DNA from: Betaproteobacteria bacterium
Lineage (GTDB): Bacteria > Pseudomonadota > Gammaproteobacteria > Burkholderiales > Burkholderiaceae_C
Direction: 5' to 3'
NCBI GenBank assembly: GCA_009922295.1
Contig: RFWA01000165.1
Coordinates: 1-5,997, forward strand
DNA: 5,997 bases
The notes beneath the pieces were generated by a model that was given only the letters and a program-made list of their open reading frames with translations, ran no database searches and was not told the origin of the DNA. The stretch's first letter is position 1. Each line of letters begins with the position of its first letter. A program made the position numbers and the translations under genes. Shown here in pieces: positions 1 to 5,508 of the stretch.

Positions 1-1097
1 GGTGGTACACCCGGGCCCTGGTCGCAGACCCGGATGACGGCATGCCCGGCGGTCTGGCTGAGACCGAGGGTGATGGTGCCGGCGGCATGGCGGTGGGCAT
101 TCTCCAGCAGGTTGCGCACGGCGCGGCGCAGCAGCTTGGCCACCCCCTGCACCGGCAAGGCCGCATCCCCCGGTGCTGCGGTTTGAGCGGCGCACCACGC
201 CGGGTCCAGGTCAAGGATTAGCTCCGCCCCGACACGGGCGCATTCTTCGGCCGCCAGCCCGATCAGGTCAACCGATTCCACGGTGCCCAAATTCGAGTCG
301 CGGGCGTCAAGCCGGCTGGCCAGCAAGATTTCTTCAATCAGTTGGTCCAGTTCGGTGATGTTGCGTGAAATTTCAAGCCGTGACGCCGACGACGCCTCGC
401 TGCCCATCAATTCCAGCCCCATGCGGATGCGCGTGAGCGGCGAGCGCAGCTCATGCGAGGCATTGGCCAACAGCGATTTTTGTGAGGCCAGCAGTGCCTC
501 GTGTGATTGAACCAGGGTTTGCACCCGCTCGGCGGCCTGGTTGAAGCGCCGCCCCAGGTCGGCCACCTCGTCTTGTCCTGACTCGTTGACGCGGGTGGAC
601 AAATCGCCCTCGCCCCACTTTTGAACCCCGTTTTGCAGCCGCTCCAGCCGCCGCGTCAGTTTGCGCGTGATCGGGTAAGTGGCCAGGGCCACTGCGACCG
701 CCACCAACACCAAGGACCAAAAAAAGCCAAAGGGCGGCCGGTACCAGACCGACGGCGGCGGGCGCGGCATGTGCATGTGCACGGTCTGGCCATCATGCAT
801 GCGGACCACAAATTCGGGGCCATTGCCAAAATGGCCTCGTGGCCCGGGCAGCTTGCGGGCGGTTTCAGGCTCTTCATCGCGTTCCGCGCCGAGCGGCCCG
901 CCCTCGGCCGCTGGCGCCCGGCGCATCATGCGCGCGTGCCCCTGGCCAATGATGTCACCCGCCTGGTTACGCAGCACCACCTCGCGCAGCGGCGGTTCGG
1001 CCGCCAGGCGCCAGGCCCAACCGACCAGCAGGGTGAGCACTGCCACCGCCAGCACCACTGCCAGCCAGATCCGCACATACAGCTTTTTGAAAAACAC
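1..1097 (-). CDS. Sensor histidine kinase, CpxA/RstB-like, C-terminus cut by window edge
   Basis: Membrane sensor kinase that should autophosphorylate and pass phosphate to the neighbouring OmpR-family regulator. The frame is open for 365 codons to the left edge. TM1 is about residues 8-30, a periplasmic loop about 31-122, and TM2 about 123-141. The HAMP linker is about 142-195. The H-box ANASHELRSPLTR has the phospho-acceptor His215. The N-box is NLLENA (329-334), and the start of the G1 box, DQGPGVP (359-365), lies at the very edge, so the rest of the ATPase domain is outside. The GTG start at 1097 lies 2 nt after the regulator stop, with AGGA at 1107-1104 and a 6-nt spacing, which implies translational coupling. 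The H-box resembles that of CpxA, but the loop is shorter and rich in Met and His near TM2. The signal sensed is unknown. Family assignment is sure; the CpxA-versus-RstB label is not. Confidence 0.93.
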   Translation of the reverse strand, partial: MFFKKLYVRIWLAVVLAVAVLTLLVGWAWRLAAEPPLREVVLRNQAGDIIGQGHARMMRRAPAAEGGPLGAERDEEPETARKLPGPRGHFGNGPEFVVRMHDGQTVHMHMPRPPPSVWYRPPFGFFWSLVLVAVAVALATYPITRKLTRRLERLQNGVQKWGEGDLSTRVNESGQDEVADLGRRFNQAAERVQTLVQSHEALLASQKSLLANASHELRSPLTRIRMGLELMGSEASSASRLEISRNITELDQLIEEILLASRLDARDSNLGTVESVDLIGLAAEECARVGAELILDLDPAWCAAQTAAPGDAALPVQGVAKLLRRAVRNLLENAHRHAAGTITLGLSQTAGHAVIRVCDQGPGVP

Positions 1098-1099
1098 GC

Positions 1100-1766
1100 T
1101 CAGTCCTGTTGCCGGGCAAACACATAGCCGACGCCGCGCACGGTGAGGATGCGTTTGGGGTTCTTGACGTCGAGCTCTATGGCGGCGCGGATGCGCCCCA
1201 TGTGCACGTCAATCGAGCGGTCAAAGGCGTCAAGCTCACGGCCACGCACCGCCTCCATGATTTGGTCACAAAAGGTCAAACTGGTAAGAGGTCAGCTCGC
1301 AGGCCTGGCCGGCAACGGAGACCGTGCGGGCGTCCTGGTCAATTTCAAGGCTGCCAAAGCGCAGCACGGCGTGCTCGGCGGGCGGGCCGTCAACATGCCG
1401 GCGCAGCACGGCGCGAATGCGCGCCAGCAGCTCACGCGGCTCAAAGGGCTTGGGCAGGTAGTCGTCGGCGCCAATTTCAAGGCCGATGATGCGGTCCATC
1501 GGGTCACCTTTGGCGGTGAGCATGAGCACCGGGGTGCGGGCCAGGGCCCCCGGCAGTGCCCGGATGCGGCGGCACACCTCCAGACCATCCATGTCAGGCA
1601 GCATCAGGTCCAGAATCACCAGCTCAGGCGCATTGGCCTGCACCGCCGCCAGGCCCTGCTGCCCGTCACCCGCGATACTGACGCCAAAGCCCGATTGCCC
1701 CAGGTAATCGGCCACCATACGGGCCAGACGCGCGTCGTCCTCGATCATCAACAGTTGGTGGCTCAT
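1100..1766 (-). pseudogene. OmpR-family response regulator, CpxR/RstA-like, frameshifted in the DNA-binding domain
   Basis: Partner of the downstream kinase. The intact frame (1766-1266, 166 codons) holds a complete receiver domain: acidic pocket E9 D10 D11, phospho-acceptor Asp53 in LDLMLPDMDG, Thr84, and Lys106 in ADDYLPKPF. A linker and the first part of the winged helix (CELTSYQFDLL) follow, then TGA at 1268-1266. The remainder of the winged helix is present in the +1 frame from 1267 to 1103. It is 55 codons beginning DQIMEAVRGRELDAFDRS, with the RSIDVHMGRIR recognition-helix region and the terminal TVRGVGYVF hairpin, and it ends in TGA at 1102-1100. OmpR-family proteins have about 13 residues between these halves, and only one nucleotide is left here. 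The missing stretch is therefore about 38 nt, and the undamaged protein would be about 234 aa. The start is ATG 1766 with no clear Shine-Dalgarno sequence. Either the gene is broken or the read/assembly has a deletion. As it stands, the product lacks a functional DNA-binding domain. Confidence 0.88.
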
Positions 1767-1810
1767 GACGACAGTCTAGGCCCGCCAGCGGTCCGTGGCT
1801 TGAATCAGCC

Positions 1811-1825
1811 GTAAAGTTAAGTAAA
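1811..1825 (+). promoter_or_regulatory. CpxR-box-like motif GTAAA-N5-GTAAA
   Basis: The sequence GTAAA, GTTAA, GTAAA is an exact match to the tandem motif bound by CpxR in enterobacteria (GTAAA repeats, commonly 5 nt apart). It lies 44 nt upstream of the response regulator start and 20 nt beyond the stop of the permease. It reads on the plus strand, opposite to the genes; CpxR boxes occur in either orientation. The position fits autoregulation of the two-component pair. Match and position are seen; binding is inferred. Confidence 0.55.
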
Positions 1826-1845
1826 CCCGCCAGCCCGTGCGGCCG

Positions 1846-3171
1846 TTAGCGCAGCCGGATGCGCGAGGCCAGCCACACCAGCAGCAGAACCGGCACCCCC
1901 AGCAGGGCTGTGGCGATGAAGAAGTTGGGGTAGCCAAAGGCATCCACATAGCGGCCGGAGTAGCCGGCCAAAAACTTGGGCAGCAGCAGCATCATGGAGC
2001 TGAACAGCGCGTATTGGGTGGCGGAGTAGCTGATGTTCGTCAAGCTCGACAGGTAGGCAATAAAAGCCGCCGAGGCAATGCCACTGGCCAGGTTGTCGGC
2101 CGAGATCACCCAAATCAGGCCGGTAAGGTCATGCCCGCGCGTGCTCAGCAGCGCAAACAGCAGGTTGCTGGCGGCGCTCAGCACCGCGCCCAGCATCAGC
2201 ACCCGCATCACCCCCAGCCGCATGGCCAGCGCCCCACCGACAAAGGCACCCACCAGCGTCATGATCACGCCATAGATTTTGGTCACGGCGGCCACCTCGT
2301 CCTTGGTGTAGCCCATGTCCACGTAGAAGGGGTTGGCCATGATGCCCATGACCACGTCGCTGATGCGGTAAATGGCGATCAGCGCCAGGATCAGTGCCGC
2401 CTGCCATTGGTAGCGACGCAAAAAATCAGCAAAGGGCTCGACCAGCGCACTGCGCAACCAGTCGCCCAGGTTGCGAGCCACCGGCACCGGTGCATGCACG
2501 GGTTCGGGCGACAGCAGCACGGTGAGCGCGCCCACCACCATGCTGGCCGCCATGACCAGGTAGGCGGTTTGCCAGGCGGCAAACTGGTAATTAGCGGCCT
2601 GCGCCACCTCGGCACGTGCAGCAATCCACAGCACGCCGGCACCCGCCCAAATCATGGCCAATCGGTAGCCCGTCTGGTAGGCCGCCGCCAAAGCAGCCTG
2701 GCGGTCGGTATCGGCGGATTCGATGCGGTAGGCGTCCAGCGCAATGTCTTGCGTGGCTGAGCCAAAGGCCACGGCCAGCGCGCCCCACACCACCGGCTGC
2801 AAGGCCTGCTGCGGGTCATTGAAGGACATGGCCACCAGCCCGGCCATGATGGCCAGCTGCGAGCACAGCAGCCAGCTGCGCCGGCGCCCCAGCAGCCGGG
2901 TTAGCAGCGGAATCGGCAGCCGGTCGACCAGCGGCGCCCACACCCACTTGAAAGCGTAGGCCAACCCGACCCAGCTCAGGTAGCCAATGGTAGTGCGGTC
3001 AACGCCGGCCTCACGCAGCCAGAAACTCAGGGTACCCAGCACCAGCAGCAAGGGCAGCCCGGCTGAAAAGCCCAGCGCCAGCATGCGCAATGTGGGCGGC
3101 TCGAGGTAGACCTTGAAGGTGGCGAGCCAAGTGGGCTTGATTTGGGTGGTGGCGGAGGCATCTTGTGACAT
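1846..3171 (-). CDS. ampG: AmpG-like muropeptide permease (MFS)
   Basis: Inner-membrane transporter expected to import anhydro-muropeptides from the periplasm for peptidoglycan recycling. The protein is 441 aa and almost entirely hydrophobic segments, about 12 in number. AmpG-type features are the first helix LALGFSAGLPLLLVLGTL (31-48) and the loop TTIGYLSWVGLAYAFKWVWA (60-79). PLVDR at 80-84 and GRRRSW at 95-100 resemble the MFS motif A, and SATQDIALDAYR (138-149) follows. The acidic SADN (357-360) lies in a late helix. E. coli AmpG is longer (about 490 aa with 14 helices), so this is a short form, as is common in betaproteobacteria. The start ATG 3171 gives a soluble, slightly charged N-terminal tail before the first helix, and no Shine-Dalgarno sequence is visible. 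It is divergent from the M48 protease gene and 79 bp upstream of the two-component genes on the same strand. Closely related AmpG-family permeases may carry other substrates, so the substrate is inferred from the family. Confidence 0.85.
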   Translation of the reverse strand: MSQDASATTQIKPTWLATFKVYLEPPTLRMLALGFSAGLPLLLVLGTLSFWLREAGVDRTTIGYLSWVGLAYAFKWVWAPLVDRLPIPLLTRLLGRRRSWLLCSQLAIMAGLVAMSFNDPQQALQPVVWGALAVAFGSATQDIALDAYRIESADTDRQAALAAAYQTGYRLAMIWAGAGVLWIAARAEVAQAANYQFAAWQTAYLVMAASMVVGALTVLLSPEPVHAPVPVARNLGDWLRSALVEPFADFLRRYQWQAALILALIAIYRISDVVMGIMANPFYVDMGYTKDEVAAVTKIYGVIMTLVGAFVGGALAMRLGVMRVLMLGAVLSAASNLLFALLSTRGHDLTGLIWVISADNLASGIASAAFIAYLSSLTNISYSATQYALFSSMMLLLPKFLAGYSGRYVDAFGYPNFFIATALLGVPVLLLVWLASRIRLR

Positions 3172-3177
3172 TGGAGA

Positions 3178-3184
3178 ATAATAC
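3178..3184. promoter_or_regulatory. Possible shared -10 element between divergent genes
   Basis: Only 23 bp (3172-3194) separate the two divergent start codons. The AT-rich core of this gap reads TATTAT on the minus strand (3183-3178) and TAATAC on the plus strand (3179-3184), both resembling -10 hexamers. On the minus strand it lies where transcription would start at or next to the ampG ATG. No good -35 is visible for either direction, so this is a weak call. Confidence 0.25.
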
Positions 3185-3194
3185 GCGCTGACTT

Positions 3195-4070
3195 ATGAAA
3201 TTTGTGCTTTTCACTAAACCTACTGTGTCAAACCCGTCCTGTCACGCCAGGCCTTGGCGGGTTGCGTCTGCGCTCACCCTCGCACTTGCTCTTACCATCT
3301 TCACAGGACTTCCGGCCACAGCTCAGACGCGCGAAGGCGTGGATGTTGGCAGAAATTCGGCCTTCAGCAACCTGGTGCCTGCCGACAGCGTAGAGCGCTC
3401 GTCGGCTGAGCAGTACCAGCAAATGCTGCAGCAAGCCAATGAAAAAAAAGCCTTGGCGGGTAAAGACCACCCGCAGTTGATGCGCCTGCGCGCCATTGCC
3501 GCCAAGATCATTCCCCACGCGCTCCAGTGGAACCCGCGCGCCAGCCACTGGCAGTGGGAGGTGAATCTGATCGGCAACAAACAGATCAATGCCTATTGCA
3601 TGCCCGGCGGCAAGATCGCGTTCTACACCGGCATCCTGGACCAACTCAAGCTCACCGATGACGAGGTGGCCATGGTGATGGGCCATGAAGTGGCCCACGC
3701 CTTGCGTGAGCATGCCCGCGAGCGGATGGGCAAAAGTGCGGCTACCAACATCGGGGCTAGCCTGCTGACGCAGCTGCTCGGGCTGGGCCAGATCGGGCAA
3801 ACGGTCACCAACTACGGCGCGCAGTTGTTAACGCTGCAGTTCAGCCGCGACAACGAGTCTGAGGCCGACCTGGTCGGTATGGAACTGGCCGCCCGCGCGG
3901 GCTACGACCCGCGCGCAGGTGTGACCCTCTGGCAAAAAATGAGTGCGGCCAACAAGGGCGCGCCGCCGCAGTGGCTGTCCACCCACCCCTCGGGCACCAC
4001 CCGCATCGGCGACATCGAGGCCAATCTGCCCAAGGTGATGCCGCTGTACGAACGCGCCAAGACTGACTGA
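3195..4070 (+). CDS. Secreted M48-family zinc metalloprotease (LoiP/BepA-type peptidase domain)
   Basis: Probable periplasmic metallopeptidase of 291 aa involved in envelope protein quality control. An N-terminal signal peptide has a basic stretch, a hydrophobic core at about 24-38 and a likely cleavage after ATA (41-43). No lipobox cysteine follows, so it should be soluble rather than a lipoprotein. The zinc site HEVAH is at 164-168 within MVMGHEVAHALREHA. The third ligand Glu221 lies in the ESEAD motif (221-225), and the conserved WLSTHPS is at 260-266. There are no membrane helices of the HtpX kind and no C-terminal TPR domain, so it is nearer to LoiP (YggG) than to BepA or HtpX. An in-frame TGA at 3189-3191 limits the start to ATG 3195 or GTG 3204. 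Neither has a good Shine-Dalgarno sequence; GGAG at 3173-3176 is too distant. It ends 9 bp from the converging glyoxalase gene. The function is known at family level only. Confidence 0.93.
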   Translation: MKFVLFTKPTVSNPSCHARPWRVASALTLALALTIFTGLPATAQTREGVDVGRNSAFSNLVPADSVERSSAEQYQQMLQQANEKKALAGKDHPQLMRLRAIAAKIIPHALQWNPRASHWQWEVNLIGNKQINAYCMPGGKIAFYTGILDQLKLTDDEVAMVMGHEVAHALREHARERMGKSAATNIGASLLTQLLGLGQIGQTVTNYGAQLLTLQFSRDNESEADLVGMELAARAGYDPRAGVTLWQKMSAANKGAPPQWLSTHPSGTTRIGDIEANLPKVMPLYERAKTD

Positions 4071-4079
4071 CGCACCGCC

Positions 4080-4718
4080 TCAGGTCCCGCCCACGTAGGG
4101 GTTGGTCTTGCGCTCACGGCCAAAGCTGCTCTCCGGCCCGTGGCCGGGGATGAACACGGTGGCGTCGCCCATCGGCCACAGGCGCTGCACGATGCTGTTA
4201 ATCAGGGTGTCGTGGTCGCCCTGCGGAAAGTCTGTGCGTCCGATCGAGCCGGCAAACAGCACGTCACCGACAAAGGCCCGCCCGATATCAGGCGAGTGAA
4301 ACACCACATGGCCCGGTGTGTGCCCCGGGCAGTGCCGCACATCCAAGTGGCAATGCCCAACGGTGACGGTGTCGCCGTCCTGTAGCCAGCGCGTGGGTGT
4401 GAAGGCCGCCGAGGGCGGAAAGCCAAACATCTTGCTTTGCTCAGCCAGGCCGTCGATCCAGAACTGATCCCCCGGGTGGGGCCCGATGATGGGCAGGTCC
4501 AGCCGCGCGGCCAGCTCAGCGGTGCCGCCGGCATGGTCAATATGGGCATGGGTCTGCCAGATCTGCGTCAGCGTCAGGCCCAGGCGCCGGGCGGCGTCTA
4601 GCAACAGAGGCAGATCGCCACCGGGATCGATCACTGCGGCGTGCAGCGTTTCATCGCACCAGACCAGCGAGCAGTTTTGTTGAAATTGGGTGACGGGGAT
4701 GGTGAGGTAACGCAGCAT
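4080..4718 (-). CDS. gloC: Hydroxyacylglutathione hydrolase-like metallo-beta-lactamase fold protein (GloC/YcbL type)
   Basis: Glyoxalase II-type thioesterase expected to hydrolyse S-D-lactoylglutathione in methylglyoxal detoxification in the cytoplasm. The metal-binding set is complete. THAHIDH supplies His57, His59, Asp61 and His62; His133 lies in CPGHTPGH; Asp152 in VGDVLF; and His193 in IPGHGP. The N-terminus (IPVTQFQQNCSLVWC) and the C-terminus (RERKTNPYV) closely follow E. coli YcbL/GloC, and the length (212 aa against about 215) agrees. This short form lacks the extra C-terminal substrate domain of classical GloB. The start ATG 4718 is chosen because family proteins begin exactly there. 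An upstream in-frame ATG at 4763 would add 15 residues encoded partly by the 30-bp repeat, so it is unlikely. The Shine-Dalgarno sequence is poor. It is convergent with the M48 gene, with no terminator visible in the 9-bp gap. Confidence 0.93.
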   Translation of the reverse strand: MLRYLTIPVTQFQQNCSLVWCDETLHAAVIDPGGDLPLLLDAARRLGLTLTQIWQTHAHIDHAGGTAELAARLDLPIIGPHPGDQFWIDGLAEQSKMFGFPPSAAFTPTRWLQDGDTVTVGHCHLDVRHCPGHTPGHVVFHSPDIGRAFVGDVLFAGSIGRTDFPQGDHDTLINSIVQRLWPMGDATVFIPGHGPESSFGRERKTNPYVGGT

Positions 4719-4727
4719 GGCGGGGTA

Positions 4728-4757
4728 AGGAGCGTGATAACAATGTTTAGAACTTGC
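4728..4757 (+). repeat. 30-bp direct repeat, left copy
   Basis: Matches 5509-5538 at 29 of 30 positions; the single difference is G at 4734 against T at 5515. The core reads TGATAACAATGTTTAGAACT. It begins 9 bp upstream of the glyoxalase start codon. The two copies are in the same orientation, 781 bp apart, and bracket the toxin-antitoxin module. The origin is unknown; the end of a degraded mobile element and an insertion scar are both possible. Confidence 0.9.
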
Positions 4758-4778
4758 GGTCATAGTTTAGAACTTGCG
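4745..4778 (+). repeat. Two tandem copies of a 14-bp subrepeat, 20-bp period
   Basis: GTTTAGAACTTGCG occurs at 4745-4758 and again at 4765-4778. The first 13 bases recur once more within the right 30-bp copy (5526-5538). Two head-to-tail copies two helical turns apart suggest protein-binding sites, such as the multiple transposase sites found near the ends of some insertion sequences. Confidence 0.85.
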
Positions 4779-4787
4779 CGGATTCAA
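4759..4787 (-). promoter_or_regulatory. Candidate promoter for the glyoxalase gene, inside the repeat region
   Basis: On the minus strand, TTGAAT (4787-4782) and TATGAC (4764-4759) are separated by 17 nt, each matching four of six sigma-70 consensus bases. Transcription would begin near 4752 and give a leader of about 34 nt before ATG 4718. The spacer is the second GTTTAGAACTTGC subrepeat and the -10 lies between the two subrepeats. The sequence itself is clear; promoter activity is inferred. Confidence 0.35.
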
Positions 4788-4917
4788 CGCGGCAGCGCCA
4801 GTGTCAAAGTTTCGAATTCAGATTTAGGTGTGGGTTCTTAGAAATATTGCAAAAATTCTCATATCGTGCAAATCCATGCGCAACAACACGATGCGAACCC
4901 AGGTCGAGCTTCTGCAT
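4779..4917. other. AT-rich intergenic stretch before the toxin-antitoxin promoter
   Basis: No convincing gene is present. GC falls sharply (20 of 60 bases at 4801-4860). An imperfect AT-rich inverted repeat lies at 4840-4859 (nine-base arms with seven pairing, two-base centre). A loose six-base inverted repeat ATCGTG/CACGAT is at 4863-4868 and 4887-4892. Neither is followed by a T-run, so no terminator is called. Confidence 0.5.
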
Positions 4918-4946
4918 TTGCGTTACATGAAACATTGGATTAAGAT
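4918..4946 (+). promoter_or_regulatory. Candidate promoter of the toxin-antitoxin operon
   Basis: TTGCGT (4918-4923) and TAAGAT (4941-4946) are exactly 17 nt apart. They match three and four of six consensus positions, about 27 nt upstream of the antitoxin ATG. One operator-like palindrome fills the spacer and a second begins right after the -10. This is the layout expected of an autorepressed toxin-antitoxin promoter. Confidence 0.5.
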
Positions 4947-4958
4947 GTTACATGCAAC
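4922..4958 (+). promoter_or_regulatory. Paired operator-like palindromes GTTACATGMAAC
   Basis: GTTACATGAAAC (4922-4933) and GTTACATGCAAC (4947-4958) differ at one base, lie in the same orientation and start 25 bp apart. Each is a near-palindrome centred on CATG, with outer arms GTT/AAC. They overlap the candidate promoter and precede the antitoxin gene. They are therefore likely sites for repression by the antitoxin or the antitoxin-toxin complex. The repeats are seen; binding is inferred. Confidence 0.55.
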
Positions 4959-4972
4959 AAACGGAGCTAAAA

Positions 4973-5185
4973 ATGAGTTCACCCACCACACAACGGGTTC
5001 AAAAGCACAGAGATGGTCTGCGAGCTGCTGGTATGCGACCAGTGCAAATATGGGTTCCAGACACGCGACGTGAAGGGTTTGCATTGGAATGCAAACGCCA
5101 GTCGTTGTTGATCAAGCACGATCCGCTGGAAGTTGACACTGAGCACTGGTTGCAAGCTGTGGCCGATACGGATGGATGGCAATGA
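4973..5185 (+). CDS. Antitoxin, MazE-like, DUF3018 family
   Basis: Small 70-aa protein expected to neutralise the MazF-type toxin encoded next to it and to repress their operon. The N-terminal half (TTQRVQKHRDGLRAAGMRPV, residues 5-24) is a basic helical segment typical of DUF3018 proteins and probably contacts DNA. It is followed by QIWVPDTRREGF and ECKRQS. The acidic C-terminal tail (HDPLEVDTEHW, D65, D67) is of the kind that wraps around a toxin dimer. ATG 4973 is preceded by GGAG (4963-4966) with 6-nt spacing, which fixes the start. The upstream in-frame ATG at 4952 lies inside an operator palindrome and has no ribosome site. The stop overlaps the toxin start by four bases (ATGA). It is not an AbrB-fold MazE of the E. 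coli type. Lower GC than the flanking chromosome suggests transfer. Confidence 0.88.
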   Translation: MSSPTTQRVQKHRDGLRAAGMRPVQIWVPDTRREGFALECKRQSLLIKHDPLEVDTEHWLQAVADTDGWQ

Positions 5186-5505
5186 AGCGGGGTGATTTAG
5201 TCACCATCGCTTTGCAAGGTGACTACGGCAAACCAAGACCCGCGTTAATTGTTCAGTCCGACTGGTTCAATGAGCACCCATCGGTAACGATCTTGCCGGT
5301 AACGAGTGAATTGCGGGAGACACCCTTGTTTCGCATTCGTGTGATGCCCAACGCCGTCAATGGCTTGCAAAAATCATCCGACATCATGGTGGACAAAGTG
5401 CAATCTGTGCCACGCGAACGCATCGGGGAAGCCTTTGGTCACATCAGCGCAGAGCAGATGCTTGAAGTGAGTCGATCACTTGCCGTATTTCTTGGGGTGA
5501 TCTGA
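5182..5505 (+). CDS. Type II toxin, MazF/PemK family endoribonuclease
   Basis: Probable sequence-specific mRNA-cleaving toxin of 107 aa, usual for the family. The N-terminal MKRGDLVTIAL leads into the loop GDYGKPRPALIVQSD (13-27), whose Arg19 matches the catalytic-site arginine of MazF proteins. VTILPVTSEL (35-44) carries the Thr/Ser pair at the active site. The dimer-forming segment SDIMVDKVQSVPRERIG (66-82) and a C-terminal helix (EQMLEVSRSLAVFLG) follow. No key segment is missing, so it looks intact. ATG 5182 is preferred because it gives an ATGA overlap with the antitoxin stop and matches the common MKRGD start. ATG 5176, two codons earlier, is the alternative. No strong Shine-Dalgarno sequence is present, so it likely depends on translational coupling to the antitoxin. 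The right 30-bp repeat begins 4 bp after the stop codon. Confidence 0.93.
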   Translation: MKRGDLVTIALQGDYGKPRPALIVQSDWFNEHPSVTILPVTSELRETPLFRIRVMPNAVNGLQKSSDIMVDKVQSVPRERIGEAFGHISAEQMLEVSRSLAVFLGVI

Positions 5506-5508
5506 TAG

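Noticed and set aside
621..1814. Long plus-strand open frames at 621-1127, 679-1146, 1109-1489 and 1143-1814
   Set aside because: They are antisense to the kinase and response regulator, have no recognisable domains, and are rich in His, Gln and Arg as expected from the reverse of GC-rich genes.
1837..2760. 307-codon plus-strand open frame
   Set aside because: Antisense to the permease, with low-complexity His/Gln/Gly-rich content and no family resemblance. A shadow of high-GC coding sequence.
3228..3800. 190-codon minus-strand open frame opposite the M48 gene
   Set aside because: The plus-strand gene has a signal peptide and a full zinc site; the opposite frame shows nothing recognisable.
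4071..4079. Bidirectional terminator between the converging M48 and glyoxalase genes
   Set aside because: The gap is 9 bp and no hairpin with flanking T/A runs is visible in or around it.
4719..4763. Upstream ATG at 4763 as the glyoxalase start
   Set aside because: The extra 15 residues are encoded partly by the 30-bp repeat and do not match the family N-terminus, which begins at ATG 4718.
4743..4841. Short peptide starting MFRTC after AGGAG in the left repeat, with a similar start in the right repeat
   Set aside because: The frames diverge right after the repeat and stop after 32 and 25 codons. The AGGAG-to-ATG spacing is long, so shared repeat sequence explains the similarity.
4952..4972. 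ATG at 4952 as the antitoxin start
   Set aside because: It lies in the second operator palindrome without a ribosome site, whereas ATG 4973 has GGAG at 6-nt spacing.
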